A stretch of DNA of 64,000 nucleotides from Streptomyces sp. TSRI0281 (GTDB taxonomy: Bacteria > Actinomycetota > Actinomycetes > Streptomycetales > Streptomycetaceae), in the NCBI RefSeq assembly GCF_001905125.1, contig NZ_LWLE01000002.1, positions 291,261-355,260 of the forward strand, written 5' to 3'. The notes beneath the pieces were generated by a model. The model was given only the letters and a program-made list of their open reading frames with translations, did no database searches and had not been told where the DNA came from. Shown one piece after another: positions 39,970 through 48,697 of this stretch. Position 1 is the stretch's first letter; every line of letters begins with the position of its first letter. The translations under genes were made by a program, and so were the position numbers.

Positions 39970-40701
39970 ATGAACACCCCGATGTCTCCCACGCCCCCGG
40001 TGGCGCAACCGGTCCGGCTGCTCATCGTCGACGACGACCCGCTCGTCCGGGCCGGGCTCACGCTGATGCTCGGCGGCGCCGACGACATCGACATCGTGGG
40101 GGAGGGCGCCGACGGCCACGAGGTCGCCGCACTGATCGACCGGCTGCGCCCCGATGTGGTGCTGATGGACATCCGGATGCCCGGCATGGACGGGCTCACC
40201 GCGACCGAGGAGCTCCGCCGCCGCCCCTCGGCCCCCGAGGTCGTCGTCCTGACCACCTTCCACGCCGATGAACAGGTACTGCGGGCCATTCGCGCGGGAG
40301 CCGCGGGATTTGTCCTGAAAGACACCCCGCCCGCGCAGATCGTCGAGTCGGTCCGGCGGGTGGCCGCCGGTGATCCGGTCCTCTCGCCCGCTGTCACACG
40401 GCAGTTGATGAAACGTGCCGCGGGCGGCGCACCGGACGACCGCGGCAGCCGCGCGGACCGGGCGCGCAGGCGGTTCGACGATCTGGCCGAGCGGGAACGC
40501 GAGGTCGCCCTCGCCGTCGGAAGCGGCGGGTCCAACGCGGAGATCGCGGGATCGCTGTATCTGAGCGTGGCCACCGTGAAGACGCACGTGTCCCGGATTC
40601 TCGCCAAACTCGACCTCAACAACCGTGTCCAGATCGCACTGTTGGTGCACGACGCCGGGCTGCTCGACGAGAACGGTGGGGACGGGGTCGGCATACGCTG
40701 A
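39970..40701 (+). CDS. LuxR/NarL-type response regulator, second system
   Basis: 243 residues from ATG 39970. Receiver with LLIVDDDPLV and phosphoacceptor D67 in VVLMDIRMPGMDGL; the C-terminal HTH is DDLAEREREVALAVGSGGSN, then AEIAGSLYLSVATVKTHVSR. It forms a pair with the kinase at 38679-39899. The first P450 gene begins 27 bases after its stop, so the P450 may be co-transcribed with or controlled by this system. Confidence 0.93.
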   Translation: MNTPMSPTPPVAQPVRLLIVDDDPLVRAGLTLMLGGADDIDIVGEGADGHEVAALIDRLRPDVVLMDIRMPGMDGLTATEELRRRPSAPEVVVLTTFHADEQVLRAIRAGAAGFVLKDTPPAQIVESVRRVAAGDPVLSPAVTRQLMKRAAGGAPDDRGSRADRARRRFDDLAEREREVALAVGSGGSNAEIAGSLYLSVATVKTHVSRILAKLDLNNRVQIALLVHDAGLLDENGGDGVGIR

Positions 40702-40728
40702 CCGGACCGGACCTGAAGGGGGCGGACC

Positions 40729-41901
40729 ATGTCCGTGATCGATCTGCGTGATGTGCCGGACTTCATGGCGAATCCGTATCCGTACTACGCGAAACTGCGC
40801 GTCGAGGGGCCCGTGCACGCCATTCGCACCGATCAACTCGAACGGGCGTGGCTGATCGTCGGGTACGACGAGGGCCGGGCGGCCCTCGCGGACCCGCGCT
40901 TCAACAAGGACTGGCGGCCGACGGGGCGTTGGCCGGACGGGGACAGCGCGATCAGCACGAACATGCTGGAGCTGGACGCACCCCGGCACACCCGGCTGCG
41001 CAGGCTCGTCGCCCGTGAGTTCACCTCCCGGCGGATCGAGGCGCTGCGCCCGCGCGTCGAGGAGATCACCGCGGAACTGCTCGACGCGATGCCCGCCACC
41101 GGCAGCGCCGATCTCATCGACACGCTCGCCTTTCCGCTGCCGATGACCGTCATCTGCGAGCTGCTCGGGGTGCCGGACCTGGACCGGGACGCCTTTCGCC
41201 TGCTGTCGAACGGAGTCGTCTCGCCGACCCCGGAGCAGAAGGAGGACGACGCGGTCGGCGCCATGGGCGACTATCTGGTCGAACTCATCGAGGACAAGCG
41301 ATGCTCGCCGGGCGACGACCTGATGAGCGCGCTGATCCGGGCGCGCGACGAGGGCGGCGACGGGCTGTCGCCCGACGAACTGGTGGGCATGGCCTTCCTG
41401 TTGCTCGTCGCGGGCCACGAGACGACGGTCAATCTGATCTCCAACGGGGTACGGGCACTGCTCGACCATCCGGCACAACTGGCCCTGCTCCGGGCCGACC
41501 CCGGTCTGATCGACGGTGCGATCGAGGAGACGCTGCGGTACGACGGCCCGGTGGAGACGGCCACGCTGCGGTTCACCCGCGAACCGGTGACGATCGGCTC
41601 CACCGTCATCCCGGCGGACGAAGTGGTGGTCGTGGCGCTGGGCTCCGGCGGCCGTGACCCCGGCCGGTTCCCGGACCCGGACACCTTCGACATCCGCCGC
41701 GACACCCAGGGACATCTGGCCTTCGGACACGGGGTGCACTTCTGCCTGGGCGCGCCGCTGGCCCGGATGGAGGCCCGGATCGCGATCCGGGCACTGCTGG
41801 AGCGCTGCCCCGGCCTCGCACGCGACCCGGACGGCGGGGAGCCCGAGTGGGTGCCCGGCCTGCTGCTGCGGGGTGTGCGGCGGCTGCCGGTGCGCTGGTG
41901 A
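40729..41901 (+). CDS. Cytochrome P450 (first of a tandem pair)
   Basis: 390-residue class I bacterial P450. I-helix LVAGHETTVNLI with the oxygen-activating threonine, K-helix EETLRYDGPVE with ExxR, and haem-binding FGHGVHFCLGAPLARME with the cysteine ligand. The sequence is CYP105/107-like, closely related to the second copy at 42035-43234. No ferredoxin gene is adjacent, so redox partners must be encoded elsewhere. The oxidised substrate is unknown and no biosynthetic core gene is nearby. Confidence 0.95.
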   Translation: MSVIDLRDVPDFMANPYPYYAKLRVEGPVHAIRTDQLERAWLIVGYDEGRAALADPRFNKDWRPTGRWPDGDSAISTNMLELDAPRHTRLRRLVAREFTSRRIEALRPRVEEITAELLDAMPATGSADLIDTLAFPLPMTVICELLGVPDLDRDAFRLLSNGVVSPTPEQKEDDAVGAMGDYLVELIEDKRCSPGDDLMSALIRARDEGGDGLSPDELVGMAFLLLVAGHETTVNLISNGVRALLDHPAQLALLRADPGLIDGAIEETLRYDGPVETATLRFTREPVTIGSTVIPADEVVVVALGSGGRDPGRFPDPDTFDIRRDTQGHLAFGHGVHFCLGAPLARMEARIAIRALLERCPGLARDPDGGEPEWVPGLLLRGVRRLPVRW

Positions 41902-41963
41902 CGTCGCCCCGTACGCGCCGCCCACGGCCCGTGCGATCAGGTAAGCCATCCACCAGATCATCC

Positions 41964-41998
41964 GCCAAGCCAATTGCCAAGCCAATTGCCAAGCAATT
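41964..41998. repeat. 12-bp tandem repeat GCCAAGCCAATT
   Basis: Two exact copies (41964-41975, 41976-41987) and a third with one base missing (41988-41998) between the two P450 genes, about 40 bp before the second start. The area is markedly AT-richer than its surroundings. Confidence 0.8.
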
Positions 41999-42034
41999 CG
42001 TGCAGCCAATCGCCATGTCATACGGAAAGGAACC

Positions 42035-43234
42035 GTGTTGACCACCGAAGCCATGGTTGACCTCGCCGCACTCGGCGAGGACTTCGTTCGCGACCCCTAC
42101 CCCGTGTACGCGCGACTGCGGGCCCGGGGACCCGTCCACCGGGTCCGCATACCCGAGGGCACTCCTGCCTGGCTCGTCGTCGGCTACGACGTGGGGCGCG
42201 AACTCCTCGCCGACCAGCGCCTGTCCAAGCAGTGGCAGAACGCCTCGCCCGCGCTGGGCGTGTCCAAGGTCTCCGCCGGTACCACCATGCTCAGCAGCGA
42301 CGCGCCCGACCACACCCGGCTGAGAAAGCTGGTGACCAAGGAGTTCACCCCGCGTCGCATGGAAGCACTCGCGCCGCGTATCCAGGAGATGACGGACGAG
42401 CTCCTGGACGCGATGCTCGCACCGGAGGGCCGGAGCGCCGACCTCGTGGAGGGGCTGTCCTTCCCGCTGCCGATGTCCGTCATCTGCGAACTGCTGGGGG
42501 TGCCGTTCCTGGACCGGACGGCGTTCCGGGAGTGGTCCAACCTCGCCTTCTCGGCCGCCGCGGCCGAGTCCCGCGCCAACGCGACGGCGGAGATGACCGC
42601 CTATATGACCCGGCTCCTGGCCGGCAAGCGCGAGCAGCCGGGCGACGACCTGATCAGCGCGCTGATCCACACGTCGGACGGCGACGGTGACCGGCTCTCC
42701 GGTGACGAGCTGATGGGCATGGCCTGGCTGCTGCTCATCGCGGGGCACGAGACCACCGTCAACCTCATCACCAACGGCATACACAATCTGCTCGCCTATC
42801 CGGATCAACTGAAGGCTCTGCGCGCGGACTTCGGCCTCATCGACAACGCGGTCGAGGAGATCCTGCGCTTCGAGGGACCCGTCGAGACCCCCACGTACCG
42901 CTTCACCACCGAGCCGATCGAGGTCGGCGGCACGGTCATACCGGGCGGCGGGGAGCTGGTCCTCGTGGCGATGTCGGACGCCAACCGCGACCCCGCCCGG
43001 TACGCGGAGGCGGACCGCTTCGACATCACGCGGGACGCCCGCGGCCATGTCGCGTTCGGCCATGGCATCCACTACTGCCTGGGCGCGCCGCTGGCCCGTA
43101 TCGAGGCCCGGATCGCCATCAGGTCGCTGCTGGAGCGCTGCCCGGACCTGCGGCTGGCCGCGGACCCGGCGACGCTGAGCTGGCGTACCGGGATGCTGAT
43201 GCGGGGGCCGCTCACCCTGCCGGTGGCCTGGTGA
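42035..43234 (+). CDS. Cytochrome P450 (second of a tandem pair)
   Basis: 399 residues from GTG 42035 behind GAAAGGAA. I-helix LIAGHETTVNLIT, K-helix EEILRFEGPVETP with ExxR, and haem loop FGHGIHYCLGAPLARIE. Clearly a paralogue of the preceding P450 (same motif surroundings and C-terminal GMLMRGPLTLPVAW versus GLLLRGVRRLPVRW). The 133-bp gap with its own tandem repeat suggests a separate promoter. Confidence 0.95.
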   Translation: MLTTEAMVDLAALGEDFVRDPYPVYARLRARGPVHRVRIPEGTPAWLVVGYDVGRELLADQRLSKQWQNASPALGVSKVSAGTTMLSSDAPDHTRLRKLVTKEFTPRRMEALAPRIQEMTDELLDAMLAPEGRSADLVEGLSFPLPMSVICELLGVPFLDRTAFREWSNLAFSAAAAESRANATAEMTAYMTRLLAGKREQPGDDLISALIHTSDGDGDRLSGDELMGMAWLLLIAGHETTVNLITNGIHNLLAYPDQLKALRADFGLIDNAVEEILRFEGPVETPTYRFTTEPIEVGGTVIPGGGELVLVAMSDANRDPARYAEADRFDITRDARGHVAFGHGIHYCLGAPLARIEARIAIRSLLERCPDLRLAADPATLSWRTGMLMRGPLTLPVAW

Positions 43235-43270
43235 CGGCCCGCCCTGTGTGCGGGGCCCCCGGCCCGGCGG

Positions 43271-43306
43271 CGCCGGGCGGGCGGGTGACGCCGGGCGGGC
43301 GGGTGA
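43271..43306. repeat. 18-bp perfect tandem repeat after the second P450
   Basis: CGCCGGGCGGGCGGGTGA twice in direct succession (43271-43288, 43289-43306), followed by further partial GTGACGGCCCGC units. Non-coding. Confidence 0.75.
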
Positions 43307-43344
43307 CGGCCCGCCGTAGGTGACGGCCCGCGGACGCCGGTCGG

Positions 43345-44358
43345 TCAGTCCCCGGGGATCTCCCGCAGGCTCACCGGCCGGCGTTCGCGGCGTGACACCT
43401 CGCACGCCTCCGCGATCCGCAGCGCGTGCAGCGCCTCCCGCCCGTCGCACGGATTGGCCAGCTCCCCCCGCGCCACCTTGAGGAACGCGTCCAGCTCCGC
43501 CTCGTACGCCGGCGCGAACCGTTCCAGGAAACCCGGCCAGGGCTTCGGCGGGGCGGCGGGGCCCTGCGGTTCCGCCGAGGTGAGCGGGGTGCGGTCGTCG
43601 AGGCCGACCGCGAGCTGATCGCGTTCGCCCGCCAGTTCCATCCGTACGTCGTATCCGGCGCCGTTGCACCGGGTGGCCGTGGCCGTGGCGAGCGTCCCGT
43701 CGTCCAGGGTCAGCAGGACCGCGGCCGTGTCGACATCGCCCGCCTCGCGGAACATCGCGGGCCCGGCGTCCGACCCCATGGCGTACACCTCGGTCACCTC
43801 GCGGCCCGTCACCCACCGCAGCATGTCGAAGTCATGGACCAGGCAGTCCCGGTACAGGCCGCCGGAGAGCGGGAGATAGGCGGCGGGCGGCGGCGCCGCG
43901 TCCGAGGTGATCGCGCGCACGGTGTGCAGCCGCCCGAGCCGCCCCTCCCGTACGGCGGCGCGGGCCGCGGCGAACCCCGCGTCGAAGCGCCGCATGAATC
44001 CCAGCTGGAGTACGGATCCCGCCGATTCGACCGCCGCCAGGGCACCCAGGGTGCCGGGCAGATCGAGGGCGATCGGCTTCTCGCAGAACGCGGGGAGCCC
44101 GGCGCGGGCGGCCCGTTCGATGAGACCCGCGTGGGCGGAGGTCGCCGAGGCGATCACCAGCGCGTCGACACCGCCGTCCGCGCCGGAGGCGAACATCTCG
44201 TCCACCGCGACGGCTCCGGCCCCGGTCCGCGCGGCGACCCCGGCCGCCCGGTCCCGATCGGCGTCCGCCACCACCAGTGAGTCCACGGCGGAGTGACGGC
44301 TCAGCGTCTCCGCATGGAAACTGCCGATACGTCCCGTTCCGATCAGTCCGATGCGCAT
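43345..44358 (-). CDS. Gfo/Idh/MocA oxidoreductase (inositol 2-dehydrogenase-like)
   Basis: 337-residue NAD-dependent sugar/polyol dehydrogenase. N-terminal Rossmann motif GLIGTGRIGSFHA, EKPIALD with the conserved lysine, and GGLYRDCLVHDFDMLRW with the catalytic aspartate and histidine. It resembles myo-inositol or scyllo-inositol dehydrogenases, so the linked transporter may carry a polyol or related sugar. It diverges from the GntR gene; two TTGTC-N2-GACAA operators lie in the 121-bp gap. Confidence 0.9.
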   Translation of the reverse strand: MRIGLIGTGRIGSFHAETLSRHSAVDSLVVADADRDRAAGVAARTGAGAVAVDEMFASGADGGVDALVIASATSAHAGLIERAARAGLPAFCEKPIALDLPGTLGALAAVESAGSVLQLGFMRRFDAGFAAARAAVREGRLGRLHTVRAITSDAAPPPAAYLPLSGGLYRDCLVHDFDMLRWVTGREVTEVYAMGSDAGPAMFREAGDVDTAAVLLTLDDGTLATATATRCNGAGYDVRMELAGERDQLAVGLDDRTPLTSAEPQGPAAPPKPWPGFLERFAPAYEAELDAFLKVARGELANPCDGREALHALRIAEACEVSRRERRPVSLREIPGD

Positions 44359-44397
44359 GGCCTAAAGGTGACGTTCGCCCCTTCGTCATGTCAAGCG

Positions 44398-44411
44398 TTT
44401 GTCCTGACAAA
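44398..44411. promoter_or_regulatory. GntR operator candidate 1 (TTTGTC-N2-GACAAA)
   Basis: TTTGTCCTGACAAA, a perfect 6-bp-arm palindrome 40 bp from the dehydrogenase start. It matches the second site at 44450-44461; the centres are 51 bp apart, near five helical turns. Confidence 0.75.
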
Positions 44412-44449
44412 TGAGGGACCGTTCTCCCGCTGCACCGGCCACCATGGTT

Positions 44450-44461
44450 TTGTCCGGACAA
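44450..44461. promoter_or_regulatory. GntR operator candidate 2 (TTGTC-N2-GACAA)
   Basis: TTGTCCGGACAA, a perfect 5-bp-arm palindrome, 19 bp before the GntR start codon, suited to autoregulation of the regulator gene. Confidence 0.75.
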
Positions 44462-44479
44462 TCGAACTACGCTCGGCCC

Positions 44480-45238
44480 GTGACCGAACGAGGAACCGAC
44501 CAGCCGCTCCCGCTGAGCGTGGACCGCACCAGCCCGGTGCCGCTCTACTTCCAGCTGGCGCAACAACTGGAGGCGGCCGTCGAACAGGGCCGGCTGGCCC
44601 CCGGCACCCTGCTCGGCAACGAGATCGAGCTCGCCTCCCGCCTCGGCCTGTCCCGGCCCACCGTGCGCCAGGCGATCCAGTCGCTCGTGGACAAGGGGCT
44701 GATGGTGCGCCGCCGGGGCGTCGGTACCCAGATCGTGCACAGCAAGGTCCGGCGTCCGCTGGAGCTCAGCTCGCTCTACGACGACCTGGAGGCGGCCGGT
44801 CAGCGCCCCGCGACCCGCGTCCTGCGCAACACCCTCGAACCCGCCGGTGCCGAGGTCGCCGCCGCCCTCGGCGTCGCGGAGGGCAGCGAGGTCCACCTCG
44901 TCGAGCGGCTGCGGTACGCGCACGACGAGCCGGTGGCACTGCTGCGCAACCACCTGCCCCCGGGCCTGCTCGCCCTCGGTACCGAGCAGTTGGAGGCCAC
45001 CGGGCTGTACCGGATGATGCGCCTGTCGGGCATCACCCTGCACAGCGCCCGCCAGTCCATCGGCGCGCGCGCCGCCACCGCGCGGGAGGCCGACGAACTC
45101 CACGAGGCGACGGGCGCGCCGCTGCTCACGATGGAGCGGACCACCTTCGACGACACCGGCCGGACGGTCGAGTTCGGCTCGCACGTCTACCGGGCCGCGC
45201 GGTACGCGTTCGAGTTCCAGCTGCTCGTACGCTCCTGA
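44480..45238 (+). CDS. GntR/HutC-family regulator of the sugar locus
   Basis: 252 residues from GTG 44480. The N-terminal winged HTH is VPLYFQLAQQLEAAVEQGRL, then LASRLGLSRPTVRQAIQSLV; the C-terminal UTRA effector domain runs from PLELSSLYDDLEAAGQRPAT to ARYAFEFQLLVRS. UTRA domains bind sugars or other small ligands. It is divergent from the dehydrogenase and upstream of the transporter operon. It probably represses both until the transported sugar or its derivative binds. Confidence 0.93.
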   Translation: MTERGTDQPLPLSVDRTSPVPLYFQLAQQLEAAVEQGRLAPGTLLGNEIELASRLGLSRPTVRQAIQSLVDKGLMVRRRGVGTQIVHSKVRRPLELSSLYDDLEAAGQRPATRVLRNTLEPAGAEVAAALGVAEGSEVHLVERLRYAHDEPVALLRNHLPPGLLALGTEQLEATGLYRMMRLSGITLHSARQSIGARAATAREADELHEATGAPLLTMERTTFDDTGRTVEFGSHVYRAARYAFEFQLLVRS

Positions 45239-45271
45239 CCGCGACCGACCCGACCGATCCGACCGACCCGG

Positions 45272-45309
45272 CCCGACCAGGCCGACCAGACCCGACCAGG
45301 CCGACCAGA
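45272..45309. repeat. 19-bp perfect tandem repeat downstream of gntR
   Basis: CCCGACCAGGCCGACCAGA twice in succession (45272-45290, 45291-45309), within a wider stretch of GACC repeats from 45241. Confidence 0.8.
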
Positions 45310-45317
45310 CCAGACCA

Positions 45318-45335
45318 GGCCGGACCTGTCTGGCC
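45318..45335 (+). terminator. Short hairpin after gntR
   Basis: GGCCGGAC (45318-45325) and GTCTGGCC (45328-45335) with a 2-nt loop and one mismatch; a weak candidate terminator between gntR and the transporter promoter. Confidence 0.4.
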
Positions 45336-45380
45336 CGGCCCGCTCGGCTCCGTAGCCCGGTGTCATGTTCGGACCAACTA

Positions 45381-45410
45381 TTGACGGTGGTCATACAACG
45401 CCGCTAGAAC
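45381..45410 (+). promoter_or_regulatory. Predicted promoter of the sugar transporter operon
   Basis: TTGACG (45381-45386) and TAGAAC (45405-45410) separated by 18 bp, 47 bp before the first binding protein gene. No clear copy of the TTGTC-N2-GACAA operator is present; TGTTCGGACCAA at 45366-45377 is a poor match. Confidence 0.5.
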
Positions 45411-45456
45411 TCCTCCAGCCGCACTCCGGCGGCCGGGGAGAGAAGGCGGACCCACC

Positions 45457-46455
45457 TTGCGTACGACTCGCACGGCAGCAGTCCTGATCGCCGCAGTCGC
45501 CCTCACCGTCGCCGGATGCAGCGGCTCCGGCGGAAAGAACTCCGAGGACACCTCCGGCAGCGGCGGCGGGGGCGGCGGCAGGACGGTCTCCACGCCCCGG
45601 ATGAAGATCGCGATGGTGACGCACTCGGGGGAGGGCGACACCTTCTGGGACATCGTCCAGAACGGTGCCGAACAGGCCGCGGCCAAGGACAACGTCGAAT
45701 TCCTGTACTCCGCGAACAAGGAGGGCAGGGAACAGGCCCAGCTCGTCCAGGCCGCCATCGACCAGAAGGTCGACGGCATCGTCGTCACCCTCGCCAAACC
45801 CGAAGCGGTCAAGGCCGTCGTCGCCAAGGCCGTGAGAGCGGGCATCCCCGTCGTCACGATCAACTCCGGGGCACGGTTCTCCACCGAGGTCGGCGCACTG
45901 GGCCACATCGGGCAGGACGAGGCCGTGGCGGGCGAGGCCGTCGGCAGCGAGCTGAACGCGCGCGGCCGGAAGAAGGCCGTCTGCGTCATCCACGAACAGG
46001 GCAACGTGTCACTCGAAGAGCGCTGCGCCGGAGTGGCCAAGACCTTCGGCGGGACCGTCGAGAACCTCAACGTCGAAGGCACCAACATGCCCGCCGCCAC
46101 CTCCTCCATCGAGGCCAAGCTCCAGGCGGACACGGGCATCGACGCGATCGTCACCCTCGGCGCCCCCTTCGCCGCCGCCTCCGTCAAGGCCAAGAAGGGC
46201 TCCGGTTCCACCGCGGAGGTCGACACCTTCGACCTCAACGCCGAAGTGGTCGGGCGCCTCAAGGCCGAGGAGGTCGGCTTCGCCGTCGACCAGCAGCCCT
46301 ACCTCCAGGGCTATCTCGCCGTCGACGGACTGTGGCTCAACCGGACCAACGGAAATGTCGTCGGCGGCGGGAAGCCGGTGCTCACCGGACCGGCGATCGT
46401 CACCGCGAAGGACGTACCGGAGCTGGAGAAATTCACCGCGCGCGGCACCCGGTGA
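45457..46455 (+). CDS. Sugar ABC transporter substrate-binding lipoprotein (copy 1)
   Basis: 332 residues from TTG 45457, 7 bases after AAGGCGG. The signal peptide ends in lipobox VAGC, followed by a Gly/Ser linker. The mature domain is an RbsB/LacI-type periplasmic binding protein (KIAMVTHSGEGDTFWDIVQN, then VDGIVVTLAKPEAVKAVVAK, AIVTLGAPFAAASVKA and FAVDQQPYLQGYLAV). It is clearly duplicated: the next gene encodes a protein of near-identical layout and the same RGTR ending. Confidence 0.92.
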   Translation: MRTTRTAAVLIAAVALTVAGCSGSGGKNSEDTSGSGGGGGGRTVSTPRMKIAMVTHSGEGDTFWDIVQNGAEQAAAKDNVEFLYSANKEGREQAQLVQAAIDQKVDGIVVTLAKPEAVKAVVAKAVRAGIPVVTINSGARFSTEVGALGHIGQDEAVAGEAVGSELNARGRKKAVCVIHEQGNVSLEERCAGVAKTFGGTVENLNVEGTNMPAATSSIEAKLQADTGIDAIVTLGAPFAAASVKAKKGSGSTAEVDTFDLNAEVVGRLKAEEVGFAVDQQPYLQGYLAVDGLWLNRTNGNVVGGGKPVLTGPAIVTAKDVPELEKFTARGTR

Positions 46456-46484
46456 ACCGCCGGCGCGCCACCGCGACCCGCCCC

Positions 46485-46504
46485 CGCCCGGCCCCTGCCG
46501 GGCG
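46485..46504 (+). terminator. Hairpin between the two binding-protein genes
   Basis: CGCCCGGC (46485-46492) and GCCGGGCG (46497-46504) with a CCCT loop. It may lower expression of the downstream genes relative to the first binding protein. Confidence 0.5.
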
Positions 46505-46607
46505 ATGCCGTGCGGGGCTCGGGGATACTTGGGCAGCCGGGCCGGGACAGCGCTCCCCCCGGCTCCTCCAAGCAGCACAGCGAGCAGCACAAGAAGGGCA
46601 CGGCGTC

Positions 46608-47618
46608 GTGGCAAGGGTTCGGACAGGGGTACGCGCGATGGGCGCCGTGCTGGCAGCGGTGCTCGGCGCCTCCCTCGTGGGATGCAGCAGCACCGGTGGC
46701 AAGCGGGCGGAAGAACGCGCGGCCGAGGCCGCCGAGGGCCGGTCCGCGGTGACCACACCCCGCTGGACCTTCGCCATGGTCACCCACTCGGGCGACGGCG
46801 ACACCTTCTGGGACATCGTCCAGAAGGGCTCCGAGCAGGCGGCCGTCAAGGACAACATCAACTTCCTGTACTCGCACAACGACGAGGCGCAGCAGCAGGC
46901 CCAGCTCGTCCAGACCGCCATCGACAAGAAGGTCGACGGGCTGATCGTCACGCTCGCCAAGCCCGACGCCATGAAGGCCGTGGTGGCCAAGGCCGTCAAG
47001 GCCGGTATCCCGGTCATCACGGTGAACTCGGGCTCCGCGGAGTCCAAGGCGTTCGGCGCCCTCACCCACATCGGCCAGGACGAGTCCATCGCCGGTGAGG
47101 CCGTCGGCGACGAGCTGGACAAGCGGGGCCGCAAGAAGGCCCTGTGCATCCTGCACGAGCAGGGCAACGTCGGCCATGAGCAGCGCTGCGCGGGGGCGAA
47201 GAAGTCCTTCGCCGGCACGATGCAGAACCTGTACGTCGACGGCACCAACATGCCCGATGTCCAGGCGTCCATCGAGGCCAAGCTCCAGGCCGACAAGAGC
47301 ATCGACGCGGTCGTCACCCTCGGCGCGCCGTTCGCCGACGCCGCCGTCCAGGCCAAGGCGACCGCGGGCAGCACGGCGGAGATCGACACCTTCGACCTGA
47401 ACGCCAAGGTCGCCGCCGGGCTCAAGGAGAAGAAGCTCGGCTTCGCCGTCGACCAGCAGCCCTACCTCCAGGGCTACGAGGCCGTCGACCTGCTCTGGCT
47501 CTACCGCTACAACCGCAATGTGCTCGGCGGCGGCCTGCCCGTCCTGACCGGCCCGCAGGTCATCACGTCCGACGACGCCGACGCGCTCGCCGCATACACG
47601 AAGCGGGGGACCCGATGA
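46608..47618 (+). CDS. Sugar ABC transporter substrate-binding lipoprotein (copy 2)
   Basis: 336 residues from GTG 46608 behind AAGAAGG. Lipobox LVGC, then an Arg/Glu-rich linker and an RbsB-type domain (FAMVTHSGDGDTFWDIVQKG, VDGLIVTLAKPDAMKAVVAK, AVVTLGAPFADAAVQA, FAVDQQPYLQGYEAV). Most of the mature domain aligns without gaps to copy 1. The stop overlaps the permease ATG by 4 bases, so this copy is the one coupled to the transporter; copy 1 may bind a different but related ligand. Confidence 0.92.
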   Translation: MARVRTGVRAMGAVLAAVLGASLVGCSSTGGKRAEERAAEAAEGRSAVTTPRWTFAMVTHSGDGDTFWDIVQKGSEQAAVKDNINFLYSHNDEAQQQAQLVQTAIDKKVDGLIVTLAKPDAMKAVVAKAVKAGIPVITVNSGSAESKAFGALTHIGQDESIAGEAVGDELDKRGRKKALCILHEQGNVGHEQRCAGAKKSFAGTMQNLYVDGTNMPDVQASIEAKLQADKSIDAVVTLGAPFADAAVQAKATAGSTAEIDTFDLNAKVAAGLKEKKLGFAVDQQPYLQGYEAVDLLWLYRYNRNVLGGGLPVLTGPQVITSDDADALAAYTKRGTR

Positions 47619-48697
47619 GCGGGACCGGACAGCCCGCGGCTCCGGCCCCGGCTCCGGCTCCGGCCCCGTCCAAGGGCGGTGCCGACGAGCGGCTGCTCCG
47701 CACCTCGCCGCTGCGCAGGCTGCTCGGCCGTCCCGAGCTCGGTTCGGTCGTCGGCGCGGCGGCCGTCTTCCTTTTCTTCACGATCGTCGCGGACAGCTTC
47801 CTCCAGGCATCCAGCCTGGGCACGGTGCTGTACGCGGCCTCCACCATCGGGATCATGGCGGCGCCGGTGGCGCTGCTGATGATCGGCGGCGAGTTCGACC
47901 TCTCCGCCGGTGTGCTGGTCACCAGCTCCGCGCTGATCTCCTCGATGTTCAGCTACCAGATGACGGCCAACGTCTGGGTCGGCGTCTTCGTGTCCCTGCT
48001 GGTCACCCTGGCCGTCGGCGCGTTCAACGGCTTCATGCTGACCCGAACCAAGCTGCCGAGCTTCATCATCACGCTCGGTACGTTCCTGATGCTGACCGGA
48101 CTCAACCTCGGTTTCACCAAGCTGATCAGCGACACCGTCTCGACCAAGGCGATCGGCGACATGGAGGGCTTCGAATCGGCCCGCAAGGTGTTCGCCTCCC
48201 AGCTGACGATCGGTGACGTCGAGTTCAAGGTCACCATCCTGTGGTGGGCGGCGCTCGTCGCGGTCGCCACCTGGATCCTGCTCCGTACCCGCTTCGGCAA
48301 CTGGATCTTCGCCGTCGGCGGTGAGGCCGACGCGGCCCGCGCGGTCGGCGTCCCGGTGATCCGTACGAAGATCGGCCTCTACCTCGGCGTGGCCTTCGCC
48401 GCCTGGGTCTCCGGGCAGCACCTGCTGTTCAGCTACGACGTCGTCCAGTCCGGCGAGGGCGTCGGCAACGAGCTGACGTACATCATCGCGGCCGTCATCG
48501 GCGGCTGCCTGATCACCGGCGGCTACGGCTCCGCGATCGGCTCCGCGGTCGGTGCCTTCATCTTCGGCATGACCAGCAAGGGCATCGTGTACGCGGAGTG
48601 GAACCCGGACTGGTTCAAGTTCTTCCTGGGAGCGATGCTGCTCCTGGCCACCCTGCTCAACGCATGGGTACGCAAGCGCGCGGAGGCGACAAAGTGA
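47615..48697 (+). CDS. Sugar ABC transporter permease (RbsC/FrcC type)
   Basis: 360 residues with about ten membrane segments. ATG 47615 overlaps the preceding stop (ATGA). A Pro/Ala head ([17 protein letters not shown]) precedes the first helix. The family stretch is [23 protein letters not shown], then [19 protein letters not shown] and [20 protein letters not shown]. Only one permease gene is present, so it should act as a homodimer. The stop overlaps the ATPase GTG by 4 bases. Confidence 0.93.
   Translation: MSGTGQPAAPAPAPAPAPSKGGADERLLRTSPLRRLLGRPELGSVVGAAAVFLFFTIVADSFLQASSLGTVLYAASTIGIMAAPVALLMIGGEFDLSAGVLVTSSALISSMFSYQMTANVWVGVFVSLLVTLAVGAFNGFMLTRTKLPSFIITLGTFLMLTGLNLGFTKLISDTVSTKAIGDMEGFESARKVFASQLTIGDVEFKVTILWWAALVAVATWILLRTRFGNWIFAVGGEADAARAVGVPVIRTKIGLYLGVAFAAWVSGQHLLFSYDVVQSGEGVGNELTYIIAAVIGGCLITGGYGSAIGSAVGAFIFGMTSKGIVYAEWNPDWFKFFLGAMLLLATLLNAWVRKRAEATK

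Noticed and set aside
41847..42041. Small plus-strand peptide frame containing AKPIAKPIAKQ upstream of the second P450
   Set aside because: It overlaps the end of the first P450, has no ribosome binding site, and its repeats follow from the 12-bp DNA repeat.
40729..43234. P450 pair as part of a secondary-metabolite gene cluster
   Set aside because: No polyketide synthase, NRPS, terpene or RiPP genes lie on either side within the window; neighbours are regulatory and sugar-uptake genes.
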